A DNA stretch of 28,474 nucleotides, taken from a virus. The translations under genes were made by a program, and so were the position numbers. Location: positions 1 to 28,474 of the IMG/VR virus record IMGVR_UViG_3300028840_001859. One strand, given 5' to 3'. Below are positions 1 through 8,320 of this stretch, in pieces. Below the pieces are notes generated by a model. It saw only the letters and a program-made list of their open reading frames with translations. It was not told the DNA's origin and did not search any database. Each line of letters begins with the position of its first letter. The first letter of the stretch is position 1.

Positions 1-63
1 CGTCGGAGGCGCCGAAAAATGACACAGGGAGGCGCTCGTAAGTGCTTTAATTTATTAGGATAA
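1..63 (+). other. Open tail of a possible upstream gene
   Basis: Frame 1 is open from the first base to a TAA at 61-63 and encodes about 20 residues beginning with a run of arginines. It could be the C-terminus of a gene cut by the window edge. If the window is circular it would join in frame to the open gene at 28271-28474. A short internal ATG at 19 would give only 14 residues and is not convincing as a gene. Nothing else is recognisable before the terminase gene. Confidence 0.3.
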
Positions 64-65
64 AT

Positions 66-563
66 TTGGGGGTTGACGGTTTGGAGCTAATCAGTGCTAC
101 GAAATATGCGAAAAAAAGAGGCTGCGCGCCCGCCCTGATCTCTCAATGGTGCCGAGAGGGAAGACTCAAGGACGCCGCAGAAAAAGCCCCGGATGGTTGG
201 CGCTGGCTTATAGACGCTGACAAGGCCGATGCCATCCTTGACTCCAGCCTTGACCCTGGCCAGAGAAAGCAGCCCGACGTAGACACTTCCGGAGAGCCGT
301 CATTTAGAGACGCCCGCGCCCTTAAGGAACTATACGCCGCCAAGCTAAAGCGCTTAGAGTATGAGAAAAAGCGCAAGACGTTGGTTGAGGTTGAGGACGT
401 TAAGCAAGAGTACTTTCAGGAAGCCCGCGCCCTCAGAGACGCTTTCCTTCAGATCCCAGATCGCCTGGCCGCAAGCCTCGCCACCATGACCGACGAGCAT
501 GAAGTATACCAAACGCTTCGAGATGAGTTAAACGCCATTCTCGCGAGGCTATCCGATGCTTGA
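66..563 (+). CDS. Terminase small subunit (Nu1-like)
   Basis: Likely the DNA-recognition subunit of the packaging motor, which binds the packaging site and hands phage DNA to the large subunit. The 165-residue protein starts with a helix-turn-helix-like segment (about residues 9-45, with a Q-W-C recognition-helix look and a W-R-W wing) as in lambda Nu1. A charged helical region rich in K, R and E (about 80-125) and a C-terminal helical part follow, of the kind used for oligomerisation and large-subunit contact. The start is TTG at 66, with AGGA five bases upstream; there is no nearby ATG in frame. It overlaps the large subunit gene by 8 bases. The assignment rests on the fold-like pattern plus position. 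Confidence 0.75.
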   Translation: MGVDGLELISATKYAKKRGCAPALISQWCREGRLKDAAEKAPDGWRWLIDADKADAILDSSLDPGQRKQPDVDTSGEPSFRDARALKELYAAKLKRLEYEKKRKTLVEVEDVKQEYFQEARALRDAFLQIPDRLAASLATMTDEHEVYQTLRDELNAILARLSDA

Positions 564-2178
564 TAGCCGCGCCATATTTCGCCAAGCTTGGCGCGATGGA
601 TTAACGCCAGATCCAGATATGCTCCTTTCCGATTGGGCCGACGCTCATAGAATGCTGCCCAAGGAGGCGAGCAAGGAGCCGGGGCCATATCGGTGCGAGC
701 GCACGCCGTATCTTGTCGAACCGATGGACACCTTAAGCCCGATGGACCCGACAAACCATGTTGTCGTGATCAAGGGCACGCAGTTAGGCTGGACCACGAT
801 CGGAGAAAACTTGCTCTTCATGGTTGCGCATCTCTACCCAGCGCCTTGCCTTGTCCTATTGCCCACCTTGGACTTGCTAAAACGCTTCTCGCAAAACCGC
901 ATATCACCAGCGCTCAAGGAGATGCAATGCTTGAAGAGCAAGATAGCTCCACCACGCAAGCGAGACAGCGGAAACACTGTGGACACCAAGCGCTTCCCTG
1001 GCGGCTTTTGGCGCTTCGCAACTTCCAACAGCGCGCCCGCCCTCCGCTCAGATCCTATCCGATTTCTTATCCTTGATGACAGAGACGGTTTTGACATCGA
1101 TGTCAATGGGGAGGGCGAACCGGGGAACATTGCCAAGCGTAGGACAGACACCTTTGCACGCTCGAAAAAGATATACGAGAACTCAACCCCAACGGACAAG
1201 CAGACATCTAGAATACTTCGCTCTTGGGAGATCTCATCACAGGCTGAGTATTATATCCCCTGCCCTATTTGTTCCAAGCACTTCAAAATGGGAAAGAGCA
1301 ATTGGGAACAAATGAAGTTCAAAATTTCATCCGATGGCACAATAGACCCTACTTCGGTATATTGGGAGTGTGAGCATTGCAAGGGCGCTATCCACGAGCA
1401 CCACAAAACGGAGATTCTTCGTCAGGGCTATTGGTTGCACTCATACCCAACGAGGCCGATAAAAGGGTTTAAGCTTCCCTCGCTATATTCCCCGATAGGC
1501 TGGCTATCATGGGTGCAAGTGTGTCAAGAGTATATCGAGGCCGTGGCCGATCTTAAAGCACATGACCCGAGCGCCATGAAGACTTGGGAAAATACCCGAA
1601 TGGCTGAAGCCTGGGAAGAAAAGCTAAAGGGCGCTGAGGCTATGGGGTTATACAACAGGCGCGAGGATTACGGGCCAACGGTGCCAATGGGGGGCTTGGT
1701 TTTGACCGCTGCCGTTGACGTCCAAGACGACCGGTTAGAAGTGGGCGTTATCGCCTGGGGTAAAGGCTATGAGAACTGGGGCATAGACTATCAAACGCTC
1801 GAAGGATCGACAGTCAAGCGTGAAGTGTGGGCAAAACTCCACGAATATTTGCAAAAGAGATTTGAGCACGAGAGCGGCATCAAGCTCAAGATACAAATGA
1901 CCGCCATTGACAGTGGGTACAATACCGAGGAAGTATACTCATTCTGTGGGCCAAGGCGCGCCACGGGTGTCATTGCCGTTAAGGGGGCGACGCCGACATC
2001 CGTGGCCGCGCTACCGATTGTCGGCCCTCCAAAAGAGGCCGATTATGGCGCTATCAGATACCCGGTTGGCACCAATGCAGCTAAAGACGCTTGGGCGCGC
2101 TGGCTAACAGTAACCGAGGCCGGCCCCAAGGCTTGTCATTTTCCTCTTACTTTCCGCCTGAGTTTTTTGGTATGCTAA
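556..2178 (+). CDS. Terminase large subunit, GpA family (main frame)
   Basis: ATP-driven DNA packaging motor and nuclease of the lambda gpA type. Visible in order: P-loop KGTQLGWT at residues 73-80; Walker B region FLILDD at 170-175, where the family usually has DE; a zinc ribbon with C236, C239, C272 and C275; and an RNase H-like nuclease with D388 (AVDVQDD) and D452 (AIDSGYN). The frame stops at 2178 after about 540 residues, just past a HFP motif. The conserved family C-terminus (LTAEK, then NEALD) continues in the -1 frame to 2459. Either one base has been gained or lost around 2146-2160, or ribosomes shift frame. The third expected nuclease aspartate lies in the shifted part, so this product alone would probably lack a complete nuclease. 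Confidence 0.9.
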   Translation: MLDSRAIFRQAWRDGLTPDPDMLLSDWADAHRMLPKEASKEPGPYRCERTPYLVEPMDTLSPMDPTNHVVVIKGTQLGWTTIGENLLFMVAHLYPAPCLVLLPTLDLLKRFSQNRISPALKEMQCLKSKIAPPRKRDSGNTVDTKRFPGGFWRFATSNSAPALRSDPIRFLILDDRDGFDIDVNGEGEPGNIAKRRTDTFARSKKIYENSTPTDKQTSRILRSWEISSQAEYYIPCPICSKHFKMGKSNWEQMKFKISSDGTIDPTSVYWECEHCKGAIHEHHKTEILRQGYWLHSYPTRPIKGFKLPSLYSPIGWLSWVQVCQEYIEAVADLKAHDPSAMKTWENTRMAEAWEEKLKGAEAMGLYNRREDYGPTVPMGGLVLTAAVDVQDDRLEVGVIAWGKGYENWGIDYQTLEGSTVKREVWAKLHEYLQKRFEHESGIKLKIQMTAIDSGYNTEEVYSFCGPRRATGVIAVKGATPTSVAALPIVGPPKEADYGAIRYPVGTNAAKDAWARWLTVTEAGPKACHFPLTFRLSFLVC

Positions 2179-2459
2179 CAGCCGAGAAGGTGAGAACGCG
2201 CATCGTAAAGGGATATAGCGTGCGCGAGTGGGTGCTGGTTAATAGCCACGCACGCAATGAGGCCTTGGACATTTGGGTTTATAACCTGGCAGCCATTAAG
2301 ATTTTAAGGCCGAACTTTACAGCCATTGAAAGGAAAATTGCAAGTATGCGGCAATCAGATCCCGATGAGCCTGAAAAAAAAGAAAAGCCAAAAGCCATAA
2401 AACGCAAGCGCACCAAGCGAAAAAGGAAACACCGTGGCGGCAATGCTTGGGGGGGGTAA
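2148..2459 (+). CDS. Terminase large subunit, C-terminal part in the -1 frame
   Basis: This frame carries on the GpA-type terminase. It encodes YFPPEFFGMLTAEK, then VKGYSVREW, then NEALDIWVYNLAA, the order expected at the end of this family, followed by a strongly basic tail rich in K and R. The aspartate of NEALD is the expected third metal ligand of the nuclease. The first in-frame ATG is at 2172 but has no clear ribosome binding site, so separate translation seems unlikely. Because the EFF motif just upstream is also in this frame, the break most probably lies between about 2146 and 2160. It ends 3 bases before the next gene. It may be a sequencing indel, a true mutation or programmed frameshifting. 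Confidence 0.75.
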   Translation, partial: YFPPEFFGMLTAEKVRTRIVKGYSVREWVLVNSHARNEALDIWVYNLAAIKILRPNFTAIERKIASMRQSDPDEPEKKEKPKAIKRKRTKRKRKHRGGNAWGG

Positions 2460-2462
2460 ACA

Positions 2463-2714
2463 ATGGCGAGAACGTTAGCCGATGAAAGAAAATACTGCGA
2501 GGATATGATTGAGGCATTAAGCGCCACGCTCGAAGGGCGCGCCGGATCTGATATCACTCAATATCAAGTCGGAGGGCAGTTGATTACTAAAATGCCTGTT
2601 AAAGACTTGATCTACTACCGGGGCTATTTTACCTCAAGGTTACAACAAATTAAGCAACGCGAGCGAGCGCAAAAAGGACAAGCAACAGGCCGCTTGATTC
2701 GGTGCAAATTTTGA
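2463..2714 (+). CDS. gpW-like head-tail connector
   Basis: An 83-residue protein between terminase and portal, the place where lambda-like phages encode gpW. In that family the protein binds the filled head and lets tail-joining proteins attach. The pattern fits: an N-terminal helix (residues 1-25), a short beta hairpin with YQVGGQLITKM (about 34-44), and a second helix with DLIYYRGYFTSRLQQ, then a basic tail. ATG at 2463 follows the terminase stop almost directly. The end overlaps the portal start at 2702 by 13 bases, suggesting coupled translation. Confidence 0.7.
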   Translation: MARTLADERKYCEDMIEALSATLEGRAGSDITQYQVGGQLITKMPVKDLIYYRGYFTSRLQQIKQRERAQKGQATGRLIRCKF

Positions 2715-4207
2715 AGAGCAAATTTTATGGAGGGGTTGACCTAACGCCCCAGATAAAGCCAAGGGTAAAGAAGCTACGCAAGCGCCGATACGATGGCGCG
2801 ACAATTGACCGTTTCTCCTCCGATTGGGTAGCAGGTCAAAGCCGCTCGCCATCCTTTGAGATCCTGCCATATCTGACAACCATGATAACGCGCTCTCGTG
2901 ATCTGGCACAGAATAACGACTATGTGAAAGGCTTTATAAAGCGCGTTAAAACCCAGCTAATACCCGCTCATGGCAGGCACCAAGGCATGAGACTCCAATC
3001 AAGGGCTATGGATAATGGCGAACTTTTAGAGCAAGAAAACGCCACCATCGAGGCCGCGTGGAGTCGTTTTTCAAGGCTTGGCCATTGCGACGTAACACGC
3101 CTAATGACTATGGCCGACATTATAGCCATAGCAGCGCAAACGCTCGTTAGAGATGGCGCTGTTTTTGTCCGGAGGTTAACGGGCTTCGGTAATGATGACT
3201 ACTTTGCGGTACAGCTCCTGGAAGTGGATTACCTCGATTTTGAGCTAACACTTGACCTTGGGGGCGGGCGTAAAATCATTGGAGGGGTTGAGCTTGATGA
3301 ATGGGGCGCGCCGGTCAACTATTATTTTCTGCAAAATCATCCTGGCTCAAGCCTCCAGGGGTATAAACGAGACGCGCACAAGATAATCCCAGCGCGAGAA
3401 CTTATCTATCTTGGCGTTCAAGACGCGCCCGAGCAATACCACTACGCGCCGTGGTTTCATGCCTCGCTTATACGCATGAGGATGCTTGGAAAGTATGAAG
3501 AGTCAGAAGCCATAGCCTCCAGAATAGCCGCCAATAAGATGGGGTTTTATACGACACAGGAGGGTGTAAGCTATACTGGCGACGACTTGACCGACATCGA
3601 CACAGACGAAGTGTTAGAGGATGAGGGGCCGGACTTCTTAACCCAAGCCGAACCGGGCGTACTTGAAGAATTACCTCCTGGCGTTGGTTTCGCTACATTT
3701 GACCCGCAGCATCCCTCTAAAACTTTCGCCGATTTCTGCCGGCATATGTTGAGAGGCGTAAGCGCTGGACAGAATGTCTCATACATTAATTTTGCAAGCG
3801 ATCTAAGAGAGGCTAATTTTGCAAGCATGAGGCAGGGAGAGCTCTCCGAGCGTGATATGTGGATGTTGTTTCAGGCGTGGATAGGCTACCGGCTGATGAA
3901 TGAAATTTTTGAGCCATGGCTATTGATCCAAATGCTATCTGGCCGCTTGCCATACAGGGTTGAAGACTTCGGCAAGCTAAACCGCCCTTACTGGCAGGGT
4001 AAGCGCTGGGCGTGGATTGATCCATTGAAGGATGCCAAGGCCGCTGACGTTGCCATCACTAATCGAACCAAGACGCCTGGCGACGTAATAGAAGAGGGCG
4101 GAGGAGACTTTGACGAAACAATGGCAAAATGGAAAAGACAATTGCCAGTGTTAAATGAATTATTCGGAGGAAACTATGAAACTAATGACTCGAAAGGTCA
4201 GTCTTAA
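2702..4207 (+). CDS. Portal protein, lambda gpB family
   Basis: Forms the ring at one head vertex through which DNA enters and to which the tail is joined. The 501-residue length and order of segments fit the lambda-type portal family. There is an early region with DWVAGQSRSP and SRDLAQNNDYVKGF, a central segment with VDYLDFEL and an EWGAPVNYYF motif, and a late SYINFASDLREANFASMRQGELSERD helix that is typical for these portals. The start is GTG at 2702 inside the gpW-like gene. The end overlaps the capsid gene start at 4176. Confidence 0.92.
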   Translation: MQILKSKFYGGVDLTPQIKPRVKKLRKRRYDGATIDRFSSDWVAGQSRSPSFEILPYLTTMITRSRDLAQNNDYVKGFIKRVKTQLIPAHGRHQGMRLQSRAMDNGELLEQENATIEAAWSRFSRLGHCDVTRLMTMADIIAIAAQTLVRDGAVFVRRLTGFGNDDYFAVQLLEVDYLDFELTLDLGGGRKIIGGVELDEWGAPVNYYFLQNHPGSSLQGYKRDAHKIIPARELIYLGVQDAPEQYHYAPWFHASLIRMRMLGKYEESEAIASRIAANKMGFYTTQEGVSYTGDDLTDIDTDEVLEDEGPDFLTQAEPGVLEELPPGVGFATFDPQHPSKTFADFCRHMLRGVSAGQNVSYINFASDLREANFASMRQGELSERDMWMLFQAWIGYRLMNEIFEPWLLIQMLSGRLPYRVEDFGKLNRPYWQGKRWAWIDPLKDAKAADVAITNRTKTPGDVIEEGGGDFDETMAKWKRQLPVLNELFGGNYETNDSKGQS

Positions 4208-6095
4208 CAGGCCGAAGACCTTAAACGCCGACGCCCGAAGCGTTGAAGTTGTCGGAGCTACTCAAGCGCCAGTTAGGGTTTGGGACTGGGATAGAGGGGC
4301 AATTGATGAAGTGCTCCTGATAAAGGGCGTACAATTGCCAAAAACAAAGCAAGTACCCTTGCTCGATAGCCATAACCGATGGGATACAGAGGATGTAATT
4401 GGCTCATATCGCGACATAAAAAAGAGTGGTGAAGAGCTTACGGGCACGGTGTTTTTCAGCGAACTAGCGGAGAAACAGTGGAAACTTGTTAATGAAGGGC
4501 ACTTGACAGACTTCTCAGTTGGGTACGTAAGAGAAGAAAAGCGCTGGCTCGATGAGGGTGAAAAGTGGAAAACAGGGGGGCAAGAGTTTAACGGCCCTCT
4601 CATGGTTGTTACTAAATGGACACTAAAGGAGCTTTCAGCATGTCCTATCGGGGCCGACGCTGGCGCTAAAGCCAGAGCGGAGCCGGCAGGCATTGACAAG
4701 CGGATAGACGACAAACTTAAACAAGCGCTAAAAGAGCGCGGGGAGGAAAAAATGAAACCTGAAGACAAAGAGACAAGAGACACTCCGGTTGTCGATGTTG
4801 ACCAAGTGAAAGCGACGGCCATAGAAAACGAGCGGGCACGAATCGCAGAGATTAACGCCATCGAGAGCGCTTGCTCAGATAGCGCGAACCTTCGAGAGGC
4901 CGCAGACAAAGCAATAGCCAACGGCGACGATGCAGAGAGCTTCCGGAGAACAGCGTTCGAGGAAGTACTCCGGCAGAACGACGCCAAGCCTGTTGAGAAG
5001 AAAAACGCCGACATTGGTATGTCGCGAAAGGAGATCGAGGGCTATTCCATCCTTCGGGCCATCGCTGCCCACGCGGATAAGGACTGGAGCAACGCTGGCC
5101 TTGAGCGCGAGGCATCGCAAGCTGCAGAGAAAGAGCTTAAACGCTCGCCAAGGGGCTTTTTCATCCCGAGCGACGTGCTGACAGCGCGGAATCCATTCGG
5201 GCACTATAGCGAGCGCGAATTATCAACGCTCAACACTGGCCAATACCTCGTTGATACAGATGTCCTTTACAGCTCATTTATTGAGTTGCTGGAAAACCGG
5301 ATGCTTGTACGGCAATTGGGCGCTACTGTACTTACTGGCTTGGTTGGTGACATCGCCATCCCGAAAGAGACTGGCGCACCAACAATGTATTGGATCGGCG
5401 AAAACAAGGACATAGACGCAGAGAGCGCGCCGACCCTTGGCCAGATTGGATTTACTCCGAAGACCGGCGCGGCATACACGGACTTGAGCCGGAAGCTCAT
5501 CCTTCAATCGAGCATCTCCGTTGAGGCATACACGAGGATGAGACTTCAAAAGACCGTGGCTCTGGGTATCGACTACGCCGCGCTGCACGGTACGGGGTTG
5601 GAGAATATGCCGCGAGGAATTGAGCATACACCTGGAATCAATACCGTTGCCATAGGTGCCAACGGTGGCGCTATGACATGGGCCAAGGCCGTCGAGTTTG
5701 AGACGAGCGTTTCCGCTGATAACGCTGATATTGGTACAATGAACTTCCTGACCAACGCCCGAGCGCGTGGCCACATGAAGACCACTGCCAAAGAGAGCGG
5801 CTACCCGGTCTATATCTGGGAGGGAATGCAGGTCAACGGATATAACGCCTTTGTTTCCAATCAGGTGAGGGGCGATTATGCAAAGGGCACGCATACTGAT
5901 GAGGATTTGTGCGCGGCTTTCTTTGGCAATTGGGCACAGTTGATTATCGCTCAATGGTCAGGGATGGATGTCTTGACAGATCCCTATACCCTGGCGACAA
6001 GCGGCCAAGTGCGGGTGCTGCTTTTCACCGACGTTGACACCAACGTATCACAGCCAACCGCTTTCGCCTTCTGTAGCGATATCGAAGCTGACTAA
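4176..6095 (+). CDS. Prohead protease fused to major capsid protein
   Basis: One reading frame joins two head proteins. Residues 1 to about 175 resemble the HK97-type (S78/U35-like) prohead protease, with the expected His in LLDSHNR (H66) and Ser in DFSVGY (S114). A charged, helical, scaffold-like stretch follows (about 190-285), then an HK97-fold major capsid protein from about residue 320, with FIPSDV, TGQYLV, LLENRMLVRQLG and LTDPYTLATSGQVRV. In the family the protease trims the scaffold-like domain during maturation. I chose ATG 4176 because GGAGG sits 5 bases upstream; an in-frame ATG at 4155 has no such site. Protease-capsid fusions are known, but here a second start at 4752 would allow excess capsid protein to be made. 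Confidence 0.9.
   Translation: MKLMTRKVSLNRPKTLNADARSVEVVGATQAPVRVWDWDRGAIDEVLLIKGVQLPKTKQVPLLDSHNRWDTEDVIGSYRDIKKSGEELTGTVFFSELAEKQWKLVNEGHLTDFSVGYVREEKRWLDEGEKWKTGGQEFNGPLMVVTKWTLKELSACPIGADAGAKARAEPAGIDKRIDDKLKQALKERGEEKMKPEDKETRDTPVVDVDQVKATAIENERARIAEINAIESACSDSANLREAADKAIANGDDAESFRRTAFEEVLRQNDAKPVEKKNADIGMSRKEIEGYSILRAIAAHADKDWSNAGLEREASQAAEKELKRSPRGFFIPSDVLTARNPFGHYSERELSTLNTGQYLVDTDVLYSSFIELLENRMLVRQLGATVLTGLVGDIAIPKETGAPTMYWIGENKDIDAESAPTLGQIGFTPKTGAAYTDLSRKLILQSSISVEAYTRMRLQKTVALGIDYAALHGTGLENMPRGIEHTPGINTVAIGANGGAMTWAKAVEFETSVSADNADIGTMNFLTNARARGHMKTTAKESGYPVYIWEGMQVNGYNAFVSNQVRGDYAKGTHTDEDLCAAFFGNWAQLIIAQWSGMDVLTDPYTLATSGQVRVLLFTDVDTNVSQPTAFAFCSDIEAD
4741..4754 (+). promoter_or_regulatory. 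Internal ribosome binding site inside the protease-capsid gene
   Basis: GGGAGG followed by AAAAAA and ATG lies at the boundary between the protease and scaffold-capsid parts. It matches the Shine-Dalgarno consensus as well as the sites of the stand-alone genes nearby, with suitable spacing. Confidence 0.6.
4752..6095 (+). CDS. Nested major capsid protein from an internal start
   Basis: An in-frame ATG at 4752 has an excellent ribosome binding site (GGGAGG at 4741-4746, then an A run). Starting here gives a 447-residue product with no protease residues: a charged helical N-terminal region (about residues 1-95) like the HK97 delta domain, then the whole capsid fold. Capsid subunits are needed in hundreds of copies and protease in few, so two products from one gene make sense, comparable in logic to lambda C/Nu3. 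This is inferred from sequence only; the full-length fusion could still be made and cleaved instead. Confidence 0.55.
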   Translation: MKPEDKETRDTPVVDVDQVKATAIENERARIAEINAIESACSDSANLREAADKAIANGDDAESFRRTAFEEVLRQNDAKPVEKKNADIGMSRKEIEGYSILRAIAAHADKDWSNAGLEREASQAAEKELKRSPRGFFIPSDVLTARNPFGHYSERELSTLNTGQYLVDTDVLYSSFIELLENRMLVRQLGATVLTGLVGDIAIPKETGAPTMYWIGENKDIDAESAPTLGQIGFTPKTGAAYTDLSRKLILQSSISVEAYTRMRLQKTVALGIDYAALHGTGLENMPRGIEHTPGINTVAIGANGGAMTWAKAVEFETSVSADNADIGTMNFLTNARARGHMKTTAKESGYPVYIWEGMQVNGYNAFVSNQVRGDYAKGTHTDEDLCAAFFGNWAQLIIAQWSGMDVLTDPYTLATSGQVRVLLFTDVDTNVSQPTAFAFCSDIEAD

Positions 6096-6102
6096 AAAAA
6101 AC

Positions 6103-6121
6103 TGGGGGCGCTATGCCCCCA
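6103..6121. terminator. Hairpin after the capsid gene
   Basis: TGGGGGC and GCCCCCA form a perfect 7-bp stem with a 5-base loop. On the + strand it is followed by ATAAAAAGGAGG, the next gene's ribosome binding site, so it lacks a U tract. On the - strand it is followed by a run of eight T. It could therefore stop antisense transcription, or protect or separate the capsid mRNA end. Confidence 0.45.
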
Positions 6122-6139
6122 TAAAAAGGAGGTAATAAA

Positions 6140-6520
6140 ATGCCGACAATCAGAGAATTAAGCGGGAATGTAGATCCGAGAACGCTTTACTGTGACACGC
6201 CCTCAGCGGCCTTTCTTGGCGCGGCGCTGACTATCCCAAAAGGTGCCTATGGTATTATGTATGGAATTGTAGCCGGGGCTGATGACGAAGCCGTTGTCGC
6301 CAAGGTTACAGAGTGTGACACCGTTGGTGGAACATATACTGACATCACTGGCGCGACGTTTGCGCTTGATGACACCTTGACCGGAAGCTCTCGCCTTTAC
6401 ACTTGTTTTGTTAAGTCAAATCAAGAGTTTCAAAAGGTATCGGTGACGAGCACGCCAACAGGCGGCCTTGAATACGTTGTCTTCGCGCTCATTCATGGTC
6501 AGAAAGAAGTGCCAGTCTAA
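6140..6520 (+). CDS. Possible head decoration protein
   Basis: A 126-residue protein of unknown family. Hydrophobic and beta-prone segments alternate with glycine- and threonine-rich turns, and there are no membrane segments. It lies directly after the major capsid gene behind a strong ribosome binding site (GGAGG, 6128-6132), where many phages encode a capsid decoration or cement protein. That role is inferred from position and the beta-rich look only. The end overlaps the next gene by one base (TAATG). Confidence 0.5.
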   Translation: MPTIRELSGNVDPRTLYCDTPSAAFLGAALTIPKGAYGIMYGIVAGADDEAVVAKVTECDTVGGTYTDITGATFALDDTLTGSSRLYTCFVKSNQEFQKVSVTSTPTGGLEYVVFALIHGQKEVPV

Positions 6521-6834
6521 TGGCAATCAATATTCAATCTATGGTTGATGCCGACACGGCTGCTATTATTGGCTCTGGTGGTGAAGTGGCAGAGGAGATC
6601 GCTTACAATGCCGCCACCATCTGGGCCATAGTCGTGCGAAACAAGGAGATTGAGAAACAAGTTGGCTTGGTGATATCAGACGCCACGGTCTATGCCAAAA
6701 AGTCAGATATCGCCAATCCTTCCGGTGCCGATAAACTTGTAATTGATGGTATCAACTATAGGGTTGGATCAATCGACGATTATTCGCCGAGTATCTGGGC
6801 GATAGAAACGAATAAGTGGTTGGGAGATGCCTGA
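6520..6834 (+). CDS. Head-tail joining protein (stopper-like, gpFII-like)
   Basis: The 104-residue protein has the length and layout of lambda gpFII-type joining proteins. It has a helical start, a middle strand region, and the ending D-K-L-V-I-D-G-I-N-Y-R-V-G-S-I, a strand pattern common to this group. In that family the protein seals the portal channel and docks the tail. It starts in the stop codon of the previous gene and overlaps the next by 8 bases. The order after the capsid gene agrees. The identification is by pattern, not by a catalytic motif. Confidence 0.6.
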   Translation: MAINIQSMVDADTAAIIGSGGEVAEEIAYNAATIWAIVVRNKEIEKQVGLVISDATVYAKKSDIANPSGADKLVIDGINYRVGSIDDYSPSIWAIETNKWLGDA

Positions 6835-7291
6835 TACCAAAAGAGAGACAATAGCTCAAGAAGTGGTGGCCTTGCTAGAGTTAATCACTGGGGCGTCGTT
6901 TGATCCGCCTATCGGTGATAATGTCATCCGCTCTGACTTCGTGGGGCTTGACGTAAACATGCCAGGAATAGCCGTGGCGCTTGGTGTTGAGGAGGTAACG
7001 AGGATATATCGGAAAGAAGAGATAAAACTGCCGGTTATCATCACAGCCTCAGCGCCCTATGACACAAGCGCTGACCGTGTAGCACAAGCGGAGATCATCT
7101 CAAAGCAGGCCGAGACAATGCTGGGCTATGTAAGGGCCGCTATGGTTGGCCCTTGGTCAACGCCAGAGGCTTGCCATTATGCCAGGGGGGGTATAGAGGA
7201 TTACCCAGATCCACGGCAAGGGGCCACGGCGGTTGTCGTCCTGCTCGAATATCATTTTACATACAAAACGGGGCTTCATGACCCGTACTAA
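6827..7291 (+). CDS. Tail terminator-like protein
   Basis: A 154-residue protein placed between the head-tail joining protein and the tail tube, where siphoviruses encode the tail terminator (lambda gpU or gpZ). It has a long N-terminal helix, a P-G-I-A-V-A-L-G strand, then K-L-P-V-I-I-T-A-S-A and a final strand V-V-V-L-L-E-Y-H-F-T-Y. This is the mixed alpha/beta pattern of gpU-like proteins, which cap the tube at the correct length. I cannot decide between terminator and completion protein. Confidence 0.55.
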   Translation: MPDTKRETIAQEVVALLELITGASFDPPIGDNVIRSDFVGLDVNMPGIAVALGVEEVTRIYRKEEIKLPVIITASAPYDTSADRVAQAEIISKQAETMLGYVRAAMVGPWSTPEACHYARGGIEDYPDPRQGATAVVVLLEYHFTYKTGLHDPY

Positions 7292-7305
7292 AGGAGGGCT
7301 TAAAA

Positions 7306-8316
7306 ATGGCTAAAACTGCCGGTAATGCGTTGATTCAATACGAATCTAACGCGGTAGGGGTTACGGAGGAGATGACGAGCACAGACGACACAACGTTCGT
7401 CTCAACTGCGTCCGTATGGTCGAAAAAATCAGGGCTTGAGCCGGTTATCATGCCCGATGGTATCGTAACGGGGTATAACCTCTTATCCCCTGGCACGGCC
7501 AATGATGACGTAGACGTATCCGCGTTTACAGCATACATTGGTGGCGCGCTTAGAAGTGTTAGCGCCGACACCGTTGCTATCACTCGCGCGAGTACCGACA
7601 CGCATATTGTCAATTCGATTATCTGCGATAATGCTGGCGCGTTGACAGCGATTCAGGGCACAGAGGGCACAAGTTTCTCAACTACCCGAGGGGCCGCTGG
7701 GGGGCCACCATTGATCACGGTGGGCCAGATTGAAGTGGGGCAGGTCAAGACAAGCGCCCAAGCGGCGGCTGTTATCGTGGCGTCTGAGATCGCGCAGAAT
7801 CCCTCGAATGGAGAGCAGGAGAGATACGACGTTCCAGTATTCGAGGTTAACGCGCTTGGCGATGGCAATACCGCTGATAGTGCCGCCAAGACGAACGCCT
7901 ATGTCGAGTTCTCCTCGGCGCTGCCATCGATCCATGTCGGGAGTATCGCAAAAGATGTTTATTGCACGGTTTACGAACCGGACTTTACGGACATCGAGGA
8001 AAGCTCAGATTTTGTACCTGCTGAGGAGGTTCCAAGCGTAAGCTCAAAGCAGATCTACAGAAAGACCACGGCGAGCGCTTCTTTCACACTTGGCGCGGGC
8101 ACATTCAAAATCTACTTTGAAAACCCGATTGGCCATCCATTGAAAAAGCTTAATAAAGAGAACCTTGTCTTTAAGTTTTTCCCGGATGAGAACTCTGCCG
8201 AGTACTCATTAACACAAGGCGTTGTGGGGTTTAGCTCCACATACCCGGTTGACGATGACATGGCGGCTGATGTCACAATCGGCGCAACACAAGCAACGGT
8301 TGGTTTTGATTCTTGA
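7306..8316 (+). CDS. Major tail protein (tail tube)
   Basis: A 336-residue, threonine- and serine-rich, beta-rich protein with no membrane segments. Position between tail terminator and terminator hairpin, the strong ribosome binding site (GGAGGG, 8 bases before ATG 7306), and the size fit a tail tube subunit that stacks in rings around the tape measure. It ends with a strand-rich segment and D-V-T-I-G-A-T-Q-A-T-V-G-F-D. A GC-rich hairpin plus T run follows. The call is by context and composition; no family signature is certain. Confidence 0.65.
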   Translation: MAKTAGNALIQYESNAVGVTEEMTSTDDTTFVSTASVWSKKSGLEPVIMPDGIVTGYNLLSPGTANDDVDVSAFTAYIGGALRSVSADTVAITRASTDTHIVNSIICDNAGALTAIQGTEGTSFSTTRGAAGGPPLITVGQIEVGQVKTSAQAAAVIVASEIAQNPSNGEQERYDVPVFEVNALGDGNTADSAAKTNAYVEFSSALPSIHVGSIAKDVYCTVYEPDFTDIEESSDFVPAEEVPSVSSKQIYRKTTASASFTLGAGTFKIYFENPIGHPLKKLNKENLVFKFFPDENSAEYSLTQGVVGFSSTYPVDDDMAADVTIGATQATVGFDS

Positions 8317-8320
8317 TAAT

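Noticed and set aside
2163-2169. T_TTT_TTG as a proven programmed frameshift site in the terminase
   Set aside because: A shift here would leave the conserved EFF motif unread, so an indel slightly upstream is more probable. Kept only as an open question.
4262-5954. Long open frames on the - strand (250 and 226 codons) opposite the protease-capsid gene
   Set aside because: They lie wholly opposite a well-identified gene, have no ribosome binding site or family motif, and are explained by the codon use of the + strand.
6103-6121. Hairpin after the capsid gene as a + strand terminator
   Set aside because: There is no T run after it on the + strand; the T run is only on the - strand side.
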